Counted from the first letter of the stretch, positions 42,386 through 51,511 are shown. The stretch is 64,000 bases of DNA from [Clostridium] symbiosum (GCA_021769625.1 JAETSN010000010.1:1-64000); one strand, 5' to 3'. Translations and numbers: made by a program. Notes: generated by a model from the sequence alone, not told the origin.

Positions 42386-44527
42386 ATGAAATATCAAAAA
42401 TATTTGTTGGGAGATATGAAACTGATCTACATGACGGAAGAGAAAACCGGACATGTGTCCATGACTTTATTGCCGGGCAGTGTGGAGCCATGTTTTGAAG
42501 AGAGAAGGACGATGCTCCGGTCAGGGAAAAATCAGTGTGCCGCATGGGATGTGGGAAGCCTGTGCCACCTTTCGCTGAGACATCATGCTCAGGGAAACGG
42601 CGCCGGAAATACGTTAAAATACGGTGAGTCAACAAAGCTGTTGAGATACAGGTCACAGGAAAAACTGGAGACAGAAAAAGAGATTTGTATTATCACAACA
42701 CTGGAGGCAGAGGAAGGATATCAGATAGAGCACAGGGTGACATATACATACGGAGAAAAGGGGATCGAGGTTGAATCGACTTTTGTGAATCAGACAGGGA
42801 GAATGGCCACATTGGATCTGTTTACAAGTTTTTCTCTGGACAATCTCAGCCCGCTGCAAAAGGATGATGCGCCGTATCGATTAAAACTTCACCGTTTTCA
42901 GGGCGGGTGGTCCCTGGAGGGCAAGCACCGGGAAGATACGGTGGAAAATTTAAATCTGGAGAGCGCATGGCTCAGATGTTTTCCTGAAAGCGAGCGGTAT
43001 GGAGTCCTCGGATCGCACCCGGTAAAACGGTGGTTTCCCTTCGGCTGTCTGGAAGATATGGAACATCATATGTATTGGGCTGCCCAGATCGGATGTAATT
43101 CATCATGGCAGATGGAGCTGTCAAAAGACGGTGACTGCTATTCGCTTTCCGGCGGACTTGCAGACAGTGAGTTCGGAGGCTGGTGGAAAAACATTTCGGA
43201 TGGAGAAAGATTTACGGCTCCAAAAGCATATCTCAGTGTCAGCGATCTCAGTTTTTGGGATGTCTGTCAGAATATTACGGAAATGTTTGGAAAGTATGTT
43301 GATCAGCAGCCCCGGATGGAACAGGATCTTCCCATTATATTTAACGAATGGTGCACTACATGGGGAAAGCCGACTCATGAGTCGATGATGGCATTGGCGA
43401 AGAGGGTGAAAGAACTTCCGGCAGCTTATGCGGTCATAGATGCAGGATGGAGTAAAAAGAATACAGAAGACGGGGATCCCCAGGCAGGGAACGGAACCTG
43501 GGAGTACAATGAGAAACAGTTCCCCTGTGGCCTGAAAGAACTTTCCAGACAACTGAAAAGAATGGGGCTCCTCATGGGAATCTGGATGGAGTTTGAAGTG
43601 ACGACCAAAGGCTCTGAAGTACATAGTAAAGTGTATGATCCCATGCACTTGTACAGAAATGGAGAGATCATCCAGACAGGGGAGATCCGGCGGTTCTGGG
43701 ATTTCAGAAAACCGGAAGTGATCCAGTATCTGAAAGAAAAAGTAATCCGTTTTCTGAAGGAAAATGAGATCTGTTACTTAAAGGTAGACTATAACGGCTC
43801 GATCGGAAGCGGCTGTGATGGTGCGGAGAGTCCGGGAGAAGGCCTGCGTACACAGATGCAGGCGGTTTATGATTTCTTTAAACTGATCCGCAGAGAGATC
43901 CCGGAACTGGTAATTGAGAACTGTGCTTCCGGCGGGCACAGGCTGGAACCGATGATGATGGGGATCACCGCCATGAGCTCTTTTTCCGATGCGCACGAGT
44001 GTCTGGAGATCCCGTATATTGCTGCGAATCTGCATCAGTTGATCCTGCCGAGACAGAGTCAGATATGGGCTGTGATCTCACCGGAACTTTCCATACAGCA
44101 GATCAGATATCGCCTTGTATCCGCTATGCTGGGAAGATTCTGCTTATCCGGGGAAGTGGAAAAGTTAGATGGGGAACAGTGGGAAGCCGTTAAAAGTGCG
44201 GCGGGATTTTACGGAAAGATCTGCGATTTGATCAAAGACGGAAGATCCAGGCTTTTCAGAGACAGCACAAATAATCAGCATCATCTGTCCGGCGCTCAGG
44301 TACTTTTAAGGACAAACGGAAGAGAGTGTCTGTTAGTTTATCACGCATTTGCAGATCCGCCGAAAAGCATCGTCGTTGAGATGCCGGAAGGCAGCTGGCG
44401 GATAGAGGATCATTTCGGGGAAGAGTATAATATGAAATCAGATCGGGGGAAATTTGTGATCTCCCCCCGGAAAGAATGGGAGGCGTTTGCAATCTTCCTG
44501 AAAAAACAACAGTTCAGCCTACAGTGA
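42386..44527 (+). CDS. GH36 alpha-galactosidase, C-terminus altered by R-element
   Basis: A 713-residue GH36 enzyme that hydrolyses terminal alpha-galactosides; no signal peptide, so it acts on imported sugars. Visible are the N-terminal supersandwich domain, FNEWCTTWGKPTHE, YAVIDAGWS, the nucleophile Asp468 in LKVDYNGSIGSG, ENCASGGHRLEP and the acid/base Asp535 in SFSDAHECLEIP. The last four residues and the stop (FSLQ, TGA 44525-44527) come from R-element copy 3. The 17-bp direct repeat on the far side restores an open frame ending CHSDN then TGA, which was probably the original end. The catalytic domain is untouched, so activity should survive. Confidence 0.9.
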   Translation: MKYQKYLLGDMKLIYMTEEKTGHVSMTLLPGSVEPCFEERRTMLRSGKNQCAAWDVGSLCHLSLRHHAQGNGAGNTLKYGESTKLLRYRSQEKLETEKEICIITTLEAEEGYQIEHRVTYTYGEKGIEVESTFVNQTGRMATLDLFTSFSLDNLSPLQKDDAPYRLKLHRFQGGWSLEGKHREDTVENLNLESAWLRCFPESERYGVLGSHPVKRWFPFGCLEDMEHHMYWAAQIGCNSSWQMELSKDGDCYSLSGGLADSEFGGWWKNISDGERFTAPKAYLSVSDLSFWDVCQNITEMFGKYVDQQPRMEQDLPIIFNEWCTTWGKPTHESMMALAKRVKELPAAYAVIDAGWSKKNTEDGDPQAGNGTWEYNEKQFPCGLKELSRQLKRMGLLMGIWMEFEVTTKGSEVHSKVYDPMHLYRNGEIIQTGEIRRFWDFRKPEVIQYLKEKVIRFLKENEICYLKVDYNGSIGSGCDGAESPGEGLRTQMQAVYDFFKLIRREIPELVIENCASGGHRLEPMMMGITAMSSFSDAHECLEIPYIAANLHQLILPRQSQIWAVISPELSIQQIRYRLVSAMLGRFCLSGEVEKLDGEQWEAVKSAAGFYGKICDLIKDGRSRLFRDSTNNQHHLSGAQVLLRTNGRECLLVYHAFADPPKSIVVEMPEGSWRIEDHFGEEYNMKSDRGKFVISPRKEWEAFAIFLKKQQFSLQ

Positions 44528-44730
44528 CCTTTGGTTAATGACAGCGGACGCAGGTAAAAACATAAAATACTTCGTCGCCACGCTTGCGCTCTGTGAAAAG
44601 CGCAGCGGACACATAAGGCGCTAAAATACAGCGCCTAAGTGCCGGCGTTTTTCAAAGGGCTCCTTAAGCATTTTATGTTCTTACCTGCTGACTGAGGTGC
44701 TGACAAATAATACGAGAGGCTGAACTGTTA
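44513..44730 (+). repeat. R-element copy 3
   Basis: About 218 bp, inverted ends agttcagcct and aggctgaact, arms 44551-44572 and 44666-44687 pairing with two mismatches, same core as copy 2. The 17-bp sequence cctgaaaaaacaacagt is directly repeated at 44497-44513 and 44731-44747, so the element sits in the last codons of the alpha-galactosidase. The 44528-45176 interval contains this element, then a promoter, a cobalamin riboswitch and a terminator; I see no gene in it. Confidence 0.92.
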
Positions 44731-44760
44731 CCTGAAAAAACAACAGTGTCATTCAGATAA

Positions 44761-44789
44761 TTGACATACCTGTAAAGTTATGTTACGAT
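44761..44789 (+). promoter_or_regulatory. Promoter of the cbi operon
   Basis: TTGACA (44761-44766), 17-bp spacer, TACGAT (44784-44789), about 20 bp before the riboswitch. The TGA inside TTGACA is the stop codon of the alpha-galactosidase frame as it would read without the R-element. Confidence 0.75.
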
Positions 44790-44808
44790 AATGCAAGTTA
44801 AATAGGAA

Positions 44809-44993
44809 GCAGTCAGGTGCCGGAACAATGTACGTTATTTGTTCTGATGAAAAGGGAAACAGGTGTAAGTCCTGTGCGAACTCGTCACCGTAATAAGGGA
44901 GCTGAGGCCGATATATCACTGGGAACAGGGAAATCCTTTCCCGGGAAGATGGCGGATGCAATGATATTTAAGCCGGGAGACCTGCCTGACTGC
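44809..44993 (+). promoter_or_regulatory. Cobalamin riboswitch upstream of cbiM
   Basis: P1 arms gcagtcagg (44809-44817) and cctgactgc (44985-44993) pair perfectly. Between them lie the conserved blocks gggaaacaggtgtaagtcct, tcactgggaa, ccgggaagatggcgg and the B12 box agccgggagacctgcctgac. It differs in detail from the hemA copy (tcactg for ccactg, gccgggaga for gtcaggaga) but is clearly the same class. It should shut the cbi operon when cobamide is plentiful. Confidence 0.93.
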
Positions 44994-45085
44994 TGTACAG
45001 AAACGATAGTTTCAGGCCACGAGTAACTGGTTGTACGGTTAAGAGAGAGTATGGGTATGATTTCCCGTATGTTTCTTTTGTGTAC

Positions 45086-45121
45086 AAACCCCTTACCTGT
45101 TCAGGAAAAGGGTTTTTTTAT
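45086..45121 (+). terminator. Riboswitch-controlled terminator before cbiM
   Basis: aaacccctt (45086-45094) pairs with aagggttt (45108-45115), followed by a run of T. It lies between the aptamer and the cbiM start, as expected of the expression platform. Confidence 0.8.
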
Positions 45122-45176
45122 TTCCGAGGGTGAAAATTGTTTCTGACAACAAAATGGAAAAGAGGGGTGTACATAG

Positions 45177-45989
45177 ATGAAAAATTCTCATCGATCATTT
45201 AAAAACGGGGAGTGCAGGTATTTTCCCTGCCGCATGACAACTGCAGAAAAAATGATAGTGTCGTTCTCGTTGGTAGTCAGCTTTGTGTTCTGCGTACCAA
45301 AGACCGTGCTGGCGATGCACATTATGGAAGGCTATTTGCCTCCGGCGTTCTGTATCGGATGGGGCGCCGTCTGTCTCCCGTTTTTGACGGTGGGAGTCAT
45401 CACGATCCGGCGGCTTTCGCAAAAGCATCGAAAGTCCCTTTTGCTGTTGGCGATGGCGGGGGCCTTCGTTTTTGTCGTCTCTTCGCTGAAGATCCCTTCG
45501 GTGACCGGCAGCTGCAGCCACATGACCGGTACCGGGCTGGGAGCCATTCTTTTCGGGATGCCGATCACTTCCGTGCTGGGACTTATCGTGTTGGTATTTC
45601 AGGCGGTTTTACTGGCCCACGGCGGCCTTACCACGCTGGGAGCCAATACGTTCAGTATGGCTATCGCGGGCCCGCTGCTTACCCGGATGCTGTATCAGAC
45701 GGGAAAAAAGTTACGGATTCCCGGACGCTTTAACGTATTTTTATCGGCTATGCTGGGTGACCTGTTTACCTATTGTGTTACCAGTATCCAGCTTGCTTTG
45801 GCTTATCCCAGCGCAGAAGGCGGTGCAGGGGCCAGTATGGCAGAGTTTCTGGCGGTGTTCGCCCCAACCCAGCTTCCGCTTTCCGTGATCGAGGGGCTTC
45901 TCACGATGTTGGTGATCATGGGATTGGAGACTTATGCAAAAGCTGAATTACAGGAATTTCGTTCTGTCAAAGGAGGGCTGTTTCAATGA
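45177..45989 (+). CDS. cbiM: Cobalt ECF transporter component CbiM
   Basis: Substrate-capture membrane protein of the cobalt importer. A signal peptide ends at VLA, leaving the mature N-terminus MHIMEGYLPP, whose Met-His start and following His ligate cobalt. Several membrane helices follow, with GSCSHMTGTGLGAILFG and LAHGGLTTLGANTFSM as family motifs. The 20 residues before MTTAEKM are longer than usual, so an internal ATG at 45234 is possible, but only the ATG at 45177 has a GAGGGG site. It overlaps cbiN by 4 bp. Confidence 0.95.
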   Translation: MKNSHRSFKNGECRYFPCRMTTAEKMIVSFSLVVSFVFCVPKTVLAMHIMEGYLPPAFCIGWGAVCLPFLTVGVITIRRLSQKHRKSLLLLAMAGAFVFVVSSLKIPSVTGSCSHMTGTGLGAILFGMPITSVLGLIVLVFQAVLLAHGGLTTLGANTFSMAIAGPLLTRMLYQTGKKLRIPGRFNVFLSAMLGDLFTYCVTSIQLALAYPSAEGGAGASMAEFLAVFAPTQLPLSVIEGLLTMLVIMGLETYAKAELQEFRSVKGGLFQ

Positions 45990-46330
45990 GCCGGAATACG
46001 AAGATTGTTCTTGTCTCCCTGGCGGCGATCATCCTGCTGGCATTTGTGCCCTTATTCGCTTTGAGGGACGCTGAGTTTGGCGGAAGTGATGATGCCGGAA
46101 GCGAAAAAGTGGAGGAGGTCATCGGGGAAGAATACGAACCCTGGTTTACTCCGGTGTTGGAGCAGATCCTGGGCGGGGAACTGCCGGGGGAAGTGGAAAG
46201 CCTGTTTTTCTGTATTCAGACCGGTCTGGGGGTGGGTGTGCTGGCATATGGCTTCGGCTATCTGGCGGCGCGGAAAAAATACGGCGGCATGCCGCAGGAG
46301 GAGTCCTTTGGCGGAAAGGAGCAGCCATGA
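45986..46330 (+). CDS. cbiN: Cobalt transporter component CbiN
   Basis: A 114-residue protein with two membrane helices (residues 7-26 and 70-92) flanking an extracytoplasmic acidic loop with the family segment SGDDAGSEKVEEV-like GSDDAGSEKVEEVIGEEYEPWF and ESLFFCIQTGLG. It helps load cobalt into CbiM. It overlaps both cbiM and cbiQ by 4 bp. Confidence 0.94.
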   Translation: MSRNTKIVLVSLAAIILLAFVPLFALRDAEFGGSDDAGSEKVEEVIGEEYEPWFTPVLEQILGGELPGEVESLFFCIQTGLGVGVLAYGFGYLAARKKYGGMPQEESFGGKEQP

Positions 46331-47235
46331 TCGCAGCGTTTCTTGCGGCGCTGGTTTTTTACAGCCTGTTCGCCGGGCGGCTGCCGTCTTTGCAGCTTGC
46401 CGGGATCTGTCTTGCGGCGGCGTTTTTCTTTCTGCCGGGAAAGAGGCACCATCACGACAGCGTCCTGACAATGGACGTGTACGCGCGGCGCTCCGGACTT
46501 TGCCGGGAGAACGCCGGCCTGAAAACAGCCGGGAGCCTGTTGCTCCTTTTTACCTGTATTTCTTCTTCTTCACCGGTTCCGCCGCTCTGCCTGTCTGTCT
46601 TTTTATCCATCGTCACTGTGGCGGCAGGCGGGATAAAACTCAGGGAATATTTTTTTCTGCTGGGATTGCCGGCGGTGTTTTTGCTGTTATCTGTCCTTAC
46701 GTTATTGTGGGATTTTTACCGGGAGCTGCCCGATGAGGCGGTGCTGTCTTTTCCCTTTTTTGGGGGTTTTCTGGCGGTAGTTCCCGACGCTCAGACCATG
46801 GGGATGCTGGTACTGTCCCGGGTACTTGGGGCGGTGAGCTGTCTGTATTTTTTAAGCCTGTCCACCCCTTTGCCGGAGCTGCTGCAGGTACTGCGCCGCG
46901 CACATGTCCCGGCTGTTGTGGTGGAGCTGGCGGTGCTTATTTACCGATATATTTTTATTTTATCTGCCACTTTTCGGGATATGAAGGATTCCGCCGCAAG
47001 CAGGCTGGGGTACCGGGGGATCAAAAGGAGCCTGCATACCACAGGATTACTGTACGGAGGCCTGTTGGCCAACAGTTTTCGGCGGGCCGGCGCCTGCTTT
47101 GACGCGATGGAGAGCCGCTGCTATACCGGACAGATTGCCTTCCTTACCGAAAAAAAGAAGGTGACGGCGAAGATGCTCTGTCTGCTGGCTTTTCCGCTGG
47201 CAGGAATGTTCGCAGGCATATGGCCTGGTTTTTAA
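46327..47235 (+). CDS. cbiQ: Cobalt ECF transporter membrane component CbiQ
   Basis: A 302-residue T-component that couples CbiMN to the ATPase. It has about six helices and the cytoplasmic coupling signatures (RSGLCRENAGLKTA near the N-terminus; ASRLGYRGIKRS and SFRRAGACFDAMESRCY, with the Ala-Arg-Gly-like helix). Overlaps cbiN by 4 bp and precedes cbiO by 18 bp. Confidence 0.93.
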   Translation: MIAAFLAALVFYSLFAGRLPSLQLAGICLAAAFFFLPGKRHHHDSVLTMDVYARRSGLCRENAGLKTAGSLLLLFTCISSSSPVPPLCLSVFLSIVTVAAGGIKLREYFFLLGLPAVFLLLSVLTLLWDFYRELPDEAVLSFPFFGGFLAVVPDAQTMGMLVLSRVLGAVSCLYFLSLSTPLPELLQVLRRAHVPAVVVELAVLIYRYIFILSATFRDMKDSAASRLGYRGIKRSLHTTGLLYGGLLANSFRRAGACFDAMESRCYTGQIAFLTEKKKVTAKMLCLLAFPLAGMFAGIWPGF

Positions 47236-47253
47236 AGGAGAAGAGTAAAGAGT

Positions 47254-48078
47254 ATGAAAGAACTGCTTGCTTTTGAGCAGGTCTCCTACCACTATGACAG
47301 TGTCGGGGGGAGAGAAGCACTTTTTCCGCTTTCGGTACGTTTGTATGAAGGGGAAAAAATTGCGGTATTGGGGAGCAACGGCGCGGGAAAATCTACGTTC
47401 TTCCTGTTGGCCAACGGCGTCCTCACTCCTCGAAGCGGTACGATCAGATTTAAGGGGGAGCCGGTGGGAAAAAAAGAAAAGCAGCGGATGCAGCTGCGCC
47501 GCAGCGTCGGGCTGGTTTTTCAGGATCCGGAGGTACAGCTTTTAGCAGGTACCGTGGAGGAGGAGATCAGTTTCGGCCCGATGAATCTGAAGCTGCCGGA
47601 GGAGGAAGTCCGAAGGCGGGTGGAGATGGCGCTTAGCTGTCTGGGCCTGACGGGATACAGACATCGCGGCCCGCAATATCTCTCCGGCGGAGAAAAGCGG
47701 CGGGTAGCCATCGCCGATGTCCTGGCCATGGAACCGGAGATCATGCTGTTGGACGAGCCTTTAAACGATCTGGACCCGGCGGGCAGAAAGCTGTTTGAGG
47801 ATACGTTGGAAGCGCTCCATCAAAGGGAGATGACTTTAGTGGTCGCCACCCATGACGCAGATTTTGCCTGGCGATGGGCAGACCGGGTGCTGGTATTCCA
47901 CGAAGGACGTCTGGAGCGGGATGCTTCCCCGGAGGCAGTTTTTGCGGAGAGTGAACTGCTTTCGCGCTGCGGGCTGGAACAGCCTTTATTGTGGAGAGTG
48001 GCTCGGGCTTTGCATATTCCGGTACCTAAAAGTCCGGAAGAACTTGCAGATCATCAGATCGGGAGGAGAATGGAATGA
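47254..48078 (+). CDS. cbiO: Cobalt ECF transporter ATPase CbiO
   Basis: A 274-residue ABC ATPase: Walker A GSNGAGKST (about 43-51), Q-loop VFQDPEVQLLAGTVEEEISFGP, signature LSGGEKRRVAIADVL, Walker B IMLLDEPLNDLDP and switch His VVATHDADF. The VQLLAGTVEE Q-loop is typical of ECF ATPases. Single copy, so a homodimer is expected. Overlaps cbiK by 4 bp. Confidence 0.95.
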   Translation: MKELLAFEQVSYHYDSVGGREALFPLSVRLYEGEKIAVLGSNGAGKSTFFLLANGVLTPRSGTIRFKGEPVGKKEKQRMQLRRSVGLVFQDPEVQLLAGTVEEEISFGPMNLKLPEEEVRRRVEMALSCLGLTGYRHRGPQYLSGGEKRRVAIADVLAMEPEIMLLDEPLNDLDPAGRKLFEDTLEALHQREMTLVVATHDADFAWRWADRVLVFHEGRLERDASPEAVFAESELLSRCGLEQPLLWRVARALHIPVPKSPEELADHQIGRRME

Positions 48079-48845
48079 AAACCGCATTGCTTTGCGCAAG
48101 TTTCGGCACCACGGTTTCCGCTGCCAGGAAAAGCATCACTGCAGTGGAGGATGCCCTGCAGAGGGAAATGCCAAAAGCAGACTTTTTCCGGGCGTTTACC
48201 AGTAAAACTGTCCGCCGGGTTCTGGCTTCTAAGGGAGAGACAGTGTGGGGCATGGAGGAAGCGCTGGAATACCTGACAGGCGGCAGCTATGGCCGCGTGG
48301 TGGTCCAGCCCACCCACTTTTTGTATGGTTTGGAATATGAGAGTTTAAAAGCTGTCGTGGAAGAGGCGAAAAAGCACTTTCCAAACCTGCTGTCAGGGAC
48401 GCCGCTGCTTTCCGGCACTGAGGATCTGCAGATGCTGGCGCGGGTATTATCGGAGGAATTTCCGAAAAAGGAGGGCTCTGCATTGGTGTTCATGGGACAC
48501 GGAACCCCTCATTTTTCCAATGTGGTGTACCCTGCCATGCAGGCGGTGTTTCATATGATGGGCCGAAAAGATGTATATGTGGGTACCGTGGAGGGCTGGC
48601 CGGAAATAGGGGAGATCTGCAGACAGCTGCGGGCAGGAAATGCTGCAGATGTGCGTATGGTTCCATTGATGCTGGTTGCAGGAGACCATGCTCTGGGCGA
48701 TATGGCCGGAGATGACGAAGACAGCTGGAAAAATGTTCTCATCGGGGAAGGGTATCGGGTGGAATGCGTCATGCAGGGCCTGGGGGAACTCCCCCGGGTA
48801 CAGGAGATGTACAGACAGCACCTGCGGGACCTTCTGAAAGAGTAG
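48075..48845 (+). CDS. cbiK: Sirohydrochlorin cobaltochelatase CbiK
   Basis: A 256-residue chelatase that inserts Co2+ into sirohydrochlorin (anaerobic route). Metal-site residues are visible: His142 in FMGHGTPH, Glu173 in TVEGWP and His205 in VAGDHA, the order known for Salmonella CbiK. Directly coupled to the cobalt importer genes, so imported cobalt can be used at once. Confidence 0.95.
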   Translation: MKTALLCASFGTTVSAARKSITAVEDALQREMPKADFFRAFTSKTVRRVLASKGETVWGMEEALEYLTGGSYGRVVVQPTHFLYGLEYESLKAVVEEAKKHFPNLLSGTPLLSGTEDLQMLARVLSEEFPKKEGSALVFMGHGTPHFSNVVYPAMQAVFHMMGRKDVYVGTVEGWPEIGEICRQLRAGNAADVRMVPLMLVAGDHALGDMAGDDEDSWKNVLIGEGYRVECVMQGLGELPRVQEMYRQHLRDLLKE

Positions 48846-48860
48846 AGGGAAAGAAACAGG

Positions 48861-49994
48861 ATGGCACTGAATTATTACATTCGAAGCGGACAAAAGAGGC
48901 TGCGCTGCGGGTATACCACGGGCACCTGCGCGGCGCTGGCAGCGGCAGGGGCAATGGTACGCCTTCTTTCGGGGGAGGAACCGAAAATACTGTCCGTGAC
49001 GACGCCAAAGGGGATCCTTGTGGAGGCTGTACCCGCTTTTCTGAAGATGGAGGAAGAGACTGCGGTCTGCGGTGTTGTGAAAGACGGGGGGGATGACGCC
49101 GACGTGACGCACGGTATGACGATCGAAGCCCATGTGAAAAAAAAGCGGTGTCCGGGGATTTTTATCGACGGGGGAGAGGGCGTCGGCCGGGTGACGAAAC
49201 CGGGCCTGGACCAGCCGGTGGGTTTTGCCGCCATCAACCGGGTGCCGCGGCGGATGATCGAGGAACAGGTGCAGCTGGTGTGCGACAGGTTTCGCTATGA
49301 CGGAGGGGCGGAGGTGCTCATCTGCATTCCCGGGGGGAAAGAGATCGCGCAGAAAACGTTTAACCCCATGCTGGGGGTAGAAGGCGGGCTGTCGGTTTTG
49401 GGTACTTCCGGCATTGTGGAGCCCATGAGTGAACAGGCGCTTGTGGATACCATTGCCGTGGGGCTGCGGCAGGCGGCGGCCCTTGGGCATAGGCGGCTTA
49501 TTCTTACGCCCGGCAATTACGGGGAGGATTTTCTGCGGGAGGGCGGTATTGCCGGGAAAACGGTTCCGGTGGTCAAGTGTTCCAATTTCATCGGAGACAC
49601 GCTGGATCTTGCCGGTACCCATTCTTTTGAGGAAGTTTTGCTGGCGGGCCATATCGGCAAGCTGGTGAAGCTGGCAGGCGGGGTGATGAACACGCATTCC
49701 CGGTATGCGGACTGCCGCACCGAGCTGATATGTGCCCATGCCGTTTTGTGCGGCGCTTCCAGGGAGGTGTGTGCCGCTCTGATGCAGGCCGTCTCCACGG
49801 ATGCCTGTATTGAAATATTGGACAGCGCTCATCTGCGGGATGCAGTGTTGGAAAGCCTGATGCAGGCCGTCCAGAGGCATCTGGAACACCGGGCAATGGG
49901 AAAGTATCGGATCGGCGCAGTGCTGTTTTCCAACCGATACGGCCTGCTCGGAGAAACACGGACGGCGAAGGAGATCATGAAATCATGGAGATGA
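48861..49994 (+). CDS. cbiD: Cobalt-precorrin-5B C1-methyltransferase CbiD
   Basis: A 377-residue enzyme that methylates C1 during the anaerobic ring contraction sequence. Family motifs: LRCGYTTGTCAALAAAGA, VTHGMTIEAHV, EGVGRVTKPGL, AINRVPRRMI and GNYGEDFL. Length is normal. It ends 10 bp inside cbiL. Confidence 0.95.
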   Translation: MALNYYIRSGQKRLRCGYTTGTCAALAAAGAMVRLLSGEEPKILSVTTPKGILVEAVPAFLKMEEETAVCGVVKDGGDDADVTHGMTIEAHVKKKRCPGIFIDGGEGVGRVTKPGLDQPVGFAAINRVPRRMIEEQVQLVCDRFRYDGGAEVLICIPGGKEIAQKTFNPMLGVEGGLSVLGTSGIVEPMSEQALVDTIAVGLRQAAALGHRRLILTPGNYGEDFLREGGIAGKTVPVVKCSNFIGDTLDLAGTHSFEEVLLAGHIGKLVKLAGGVMNTHSRYADCRTELICAHAVLCGASREVCAALMQAVSTDACIEILDSAHLRDAVLESLMQAVQRHLEHRAMGKYRIGAVLFSNRYGLLGETRTAKEIMKSWR

Positions 49995-50683
49995 AAAAAG
50001 GTGTTTTTTACGGTGTGAGCGCAGGACCCGGTGATCCGGAACTGCTGACGGTGAAGGCATTGCGGGTGCTGGGCGAATGTCCGGTGCTTGCCTGCCCTCA
50101 GTCAAGGAGTGGTGAAATGTTGGCTCTGGATATTGTAAGACAGGCCATGGATATTTCCGGAAAGACTATTCTGCCTCTGCAATTTACCATGTCCCGGGAC
50201 GAGGCGGTGCTGAGAGCCGCTCATGAAAAGGCGGCGGAGGAGGTGTGCCGCCGTCTGGAACAGGGACAGGACGTGGCTATGCCCAACCTGGGGGATGTAT
50301 CCATTTATTCCACATACTGTTATCTGATGGAGCTGGTGCGCGGGCGGGGTTTTGAGACGCGGATGGTGGCCGGCGTCCCCAGTTTCTGTGCCGTTGCGGC
50401 CAGACTGGGGATCAGCCTGACGGAGAAAAACAGCCCTCTGCACATTGTCCCGGGCGGTTATGATCTTAAGGAAGCGCTTTGCTGGCCCGGAAATAAAATA
50501 TTGATGAAATCCGGAAGCCAGATGCCGGATGTTTTACAGGCCGTTGAGAAATATGCAGATCCCGGCAGGAGCGCCATGGTTTCAAACTGCGGCCTGCCGA
50601 ATGAGCGGGTATTTGACGATCTTGCAAAGGAAAGGCCGGGAGAAACCACCGGTTATTTTGCAACCGTTATTGTGAAGGAGTGA
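49985..50683 (+). CDS. cbiL: Cobalt-precorrin-2 C20-methyltransferase CbiL
   Basis: A 232-residue SAM-dependent methyltransferase of the tetrapyrrole class: GVSAGPGDPELLTVKALRVL glycine loop, PQSRSGEMLALDI, NLGDVSIYSTY and GVPSFCAVAARLG. The SIYSTY form and the PQS start separate CbiL/CobI from CbiF and CbiH. It acts first after cobalt insertion, adding the C20 methyl that is later lost with the carbon. Confidence 0.94.
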   Translation: MEMKKGVFYGVSAGPGDPELLTVKALRVLGECPVLACPQSRSGEMLALDIVRQAMDISGKTILPLQFTMSRDEAVLRAAHEKAAEEVCRRLEQGQDVAMPNLGDVSIYSTYCYLMELVRGRGFETRMVAGVPSFCAVAARLGISLTEKNSPLHIVPGGYDLKEALCWPGNKILMKSGSQMPDVLQAVEKYADPGRSAMVSNCGLPNERVFDDLAKERPGETTGYFATVIVKE

Positions 50684-50689
50684 GAGAGG

Positions 50690-51472
50690 ATGGTACACTT
50701 TGTGGGAGCAGGCCCGGGAGCCCCTGACCTTATTACGCTGCGGGGCGCGGGACTGCTGCAAAAAGCCGACTGTATTATTTATGCCGGAAGCCTTGTGAAC
50801 CCGGCGCTTTTGGAGATGGCGAAAGAGGGCTGTGAAATACATAACAGTGCGGTGATGACATTGGAGCAGGTGCTGGAAGTGATGTACCGGATGGAAGCAG
50901 CGGGAAAAGAGACAGTTCGCCTGCACACAGGGGATGCCAGTCTGTTTGGGGCCATCCGGGAACAGATGGATGCCCTTGATAAAAAGGGCATTGCCTATGA
51001 CGATACGCCCGGTGTCTCCAGCTTTTGCGGCGCGGCGGCGGCCCTTCATGCGGAATATACGCTGCCCGGCGTGATTCAGAGTCTGATCATCACCCGTTTG
51101 GCGGGGCGCACTTCGGTGCCGGATAGAGAGCGGCTGGCCTCCATGGCAGAGCATCAGGCTTCCATGGTGCTGTTTTTGTCTTCCGGCCTGTTAAAGGAGG
51201 TGCAGGAGGAGCTGCTGCGGGGAGGCTATCCGCCGGACACGCAGGCAGCTATCGTGTATAAAGCCACCTGGCCCGATGAAAAGATTATCCGCTGCAGCGT
51301 GGGCACATTGGCGCAGGAAGGAAAAAAGGCGGGGATCCGTAAGACGGCACTGCTTCTGATCGGGGATTTCCTGGGCTCCTGCTATGAGCGCAGCCGGCTG
51401 TACGATCCTGCTTTTACCACAGGGTTCCGGCAGGCAGATCCCCCAAAACATCAGGAAGAGGATTGCTTTTGA
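50690..51472 (+). CDS. cbiF: Cobalt-precorrin-4 C11-methyltransferase CbiF
   Basis: A 260-residue methyltransferase with VHFVGAGPGAPDLITLRG, YAGSLVNPALL, RLHTGDASLFGAIREQMD and DDTPGVSSFCGAAAALHAEYTLPG, the last being the clearest CbiF/CobM mark. Starts 6 bp after cbiL. Confidence 0.95.
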   Translation: MVHFVGAGPGAPDLITLRGAGLLQKADCIIYAGSLVNPALLEMAKEGCEIHNSAVMTLEQVLEVMYRMEAAGKETVRLHTGDASLFGAIREQMDALDKKGIAYDDTPGVSSFCGAAAALHAEYTLPGVIQSLIITRLAGRTSVPDRERLASMAEHQASMVLFLSSGLLKEVQEELLRGGYPPDTQAAIVYKATWPDEKIIRCSVGTLAQEGKKAGIRKTALLLIGDFLGSCYERSRLYDPAFTTGFRQADPPKHQEEDCF

Positions 51473-51511
51473 GTTTACAAGGCTGCTGACGCGGCGGAAT
51501 GAGAGGAAAAA

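Noticed and set aside
42386-44527. Alpha-galactosidase as a pseudogene because of the R-element
   Set aside because: Only about the last five residues are changed; both catalytic Asp residues and the whole fold remain in one open frame.
48447-49889. Minus-strand open frame of 480 codons opposite cbiK and cbiD
   Set aside because: Shadow frame spanning two overlapping real genes of the cbi operon, with His/Pro/Arg-biased translation.
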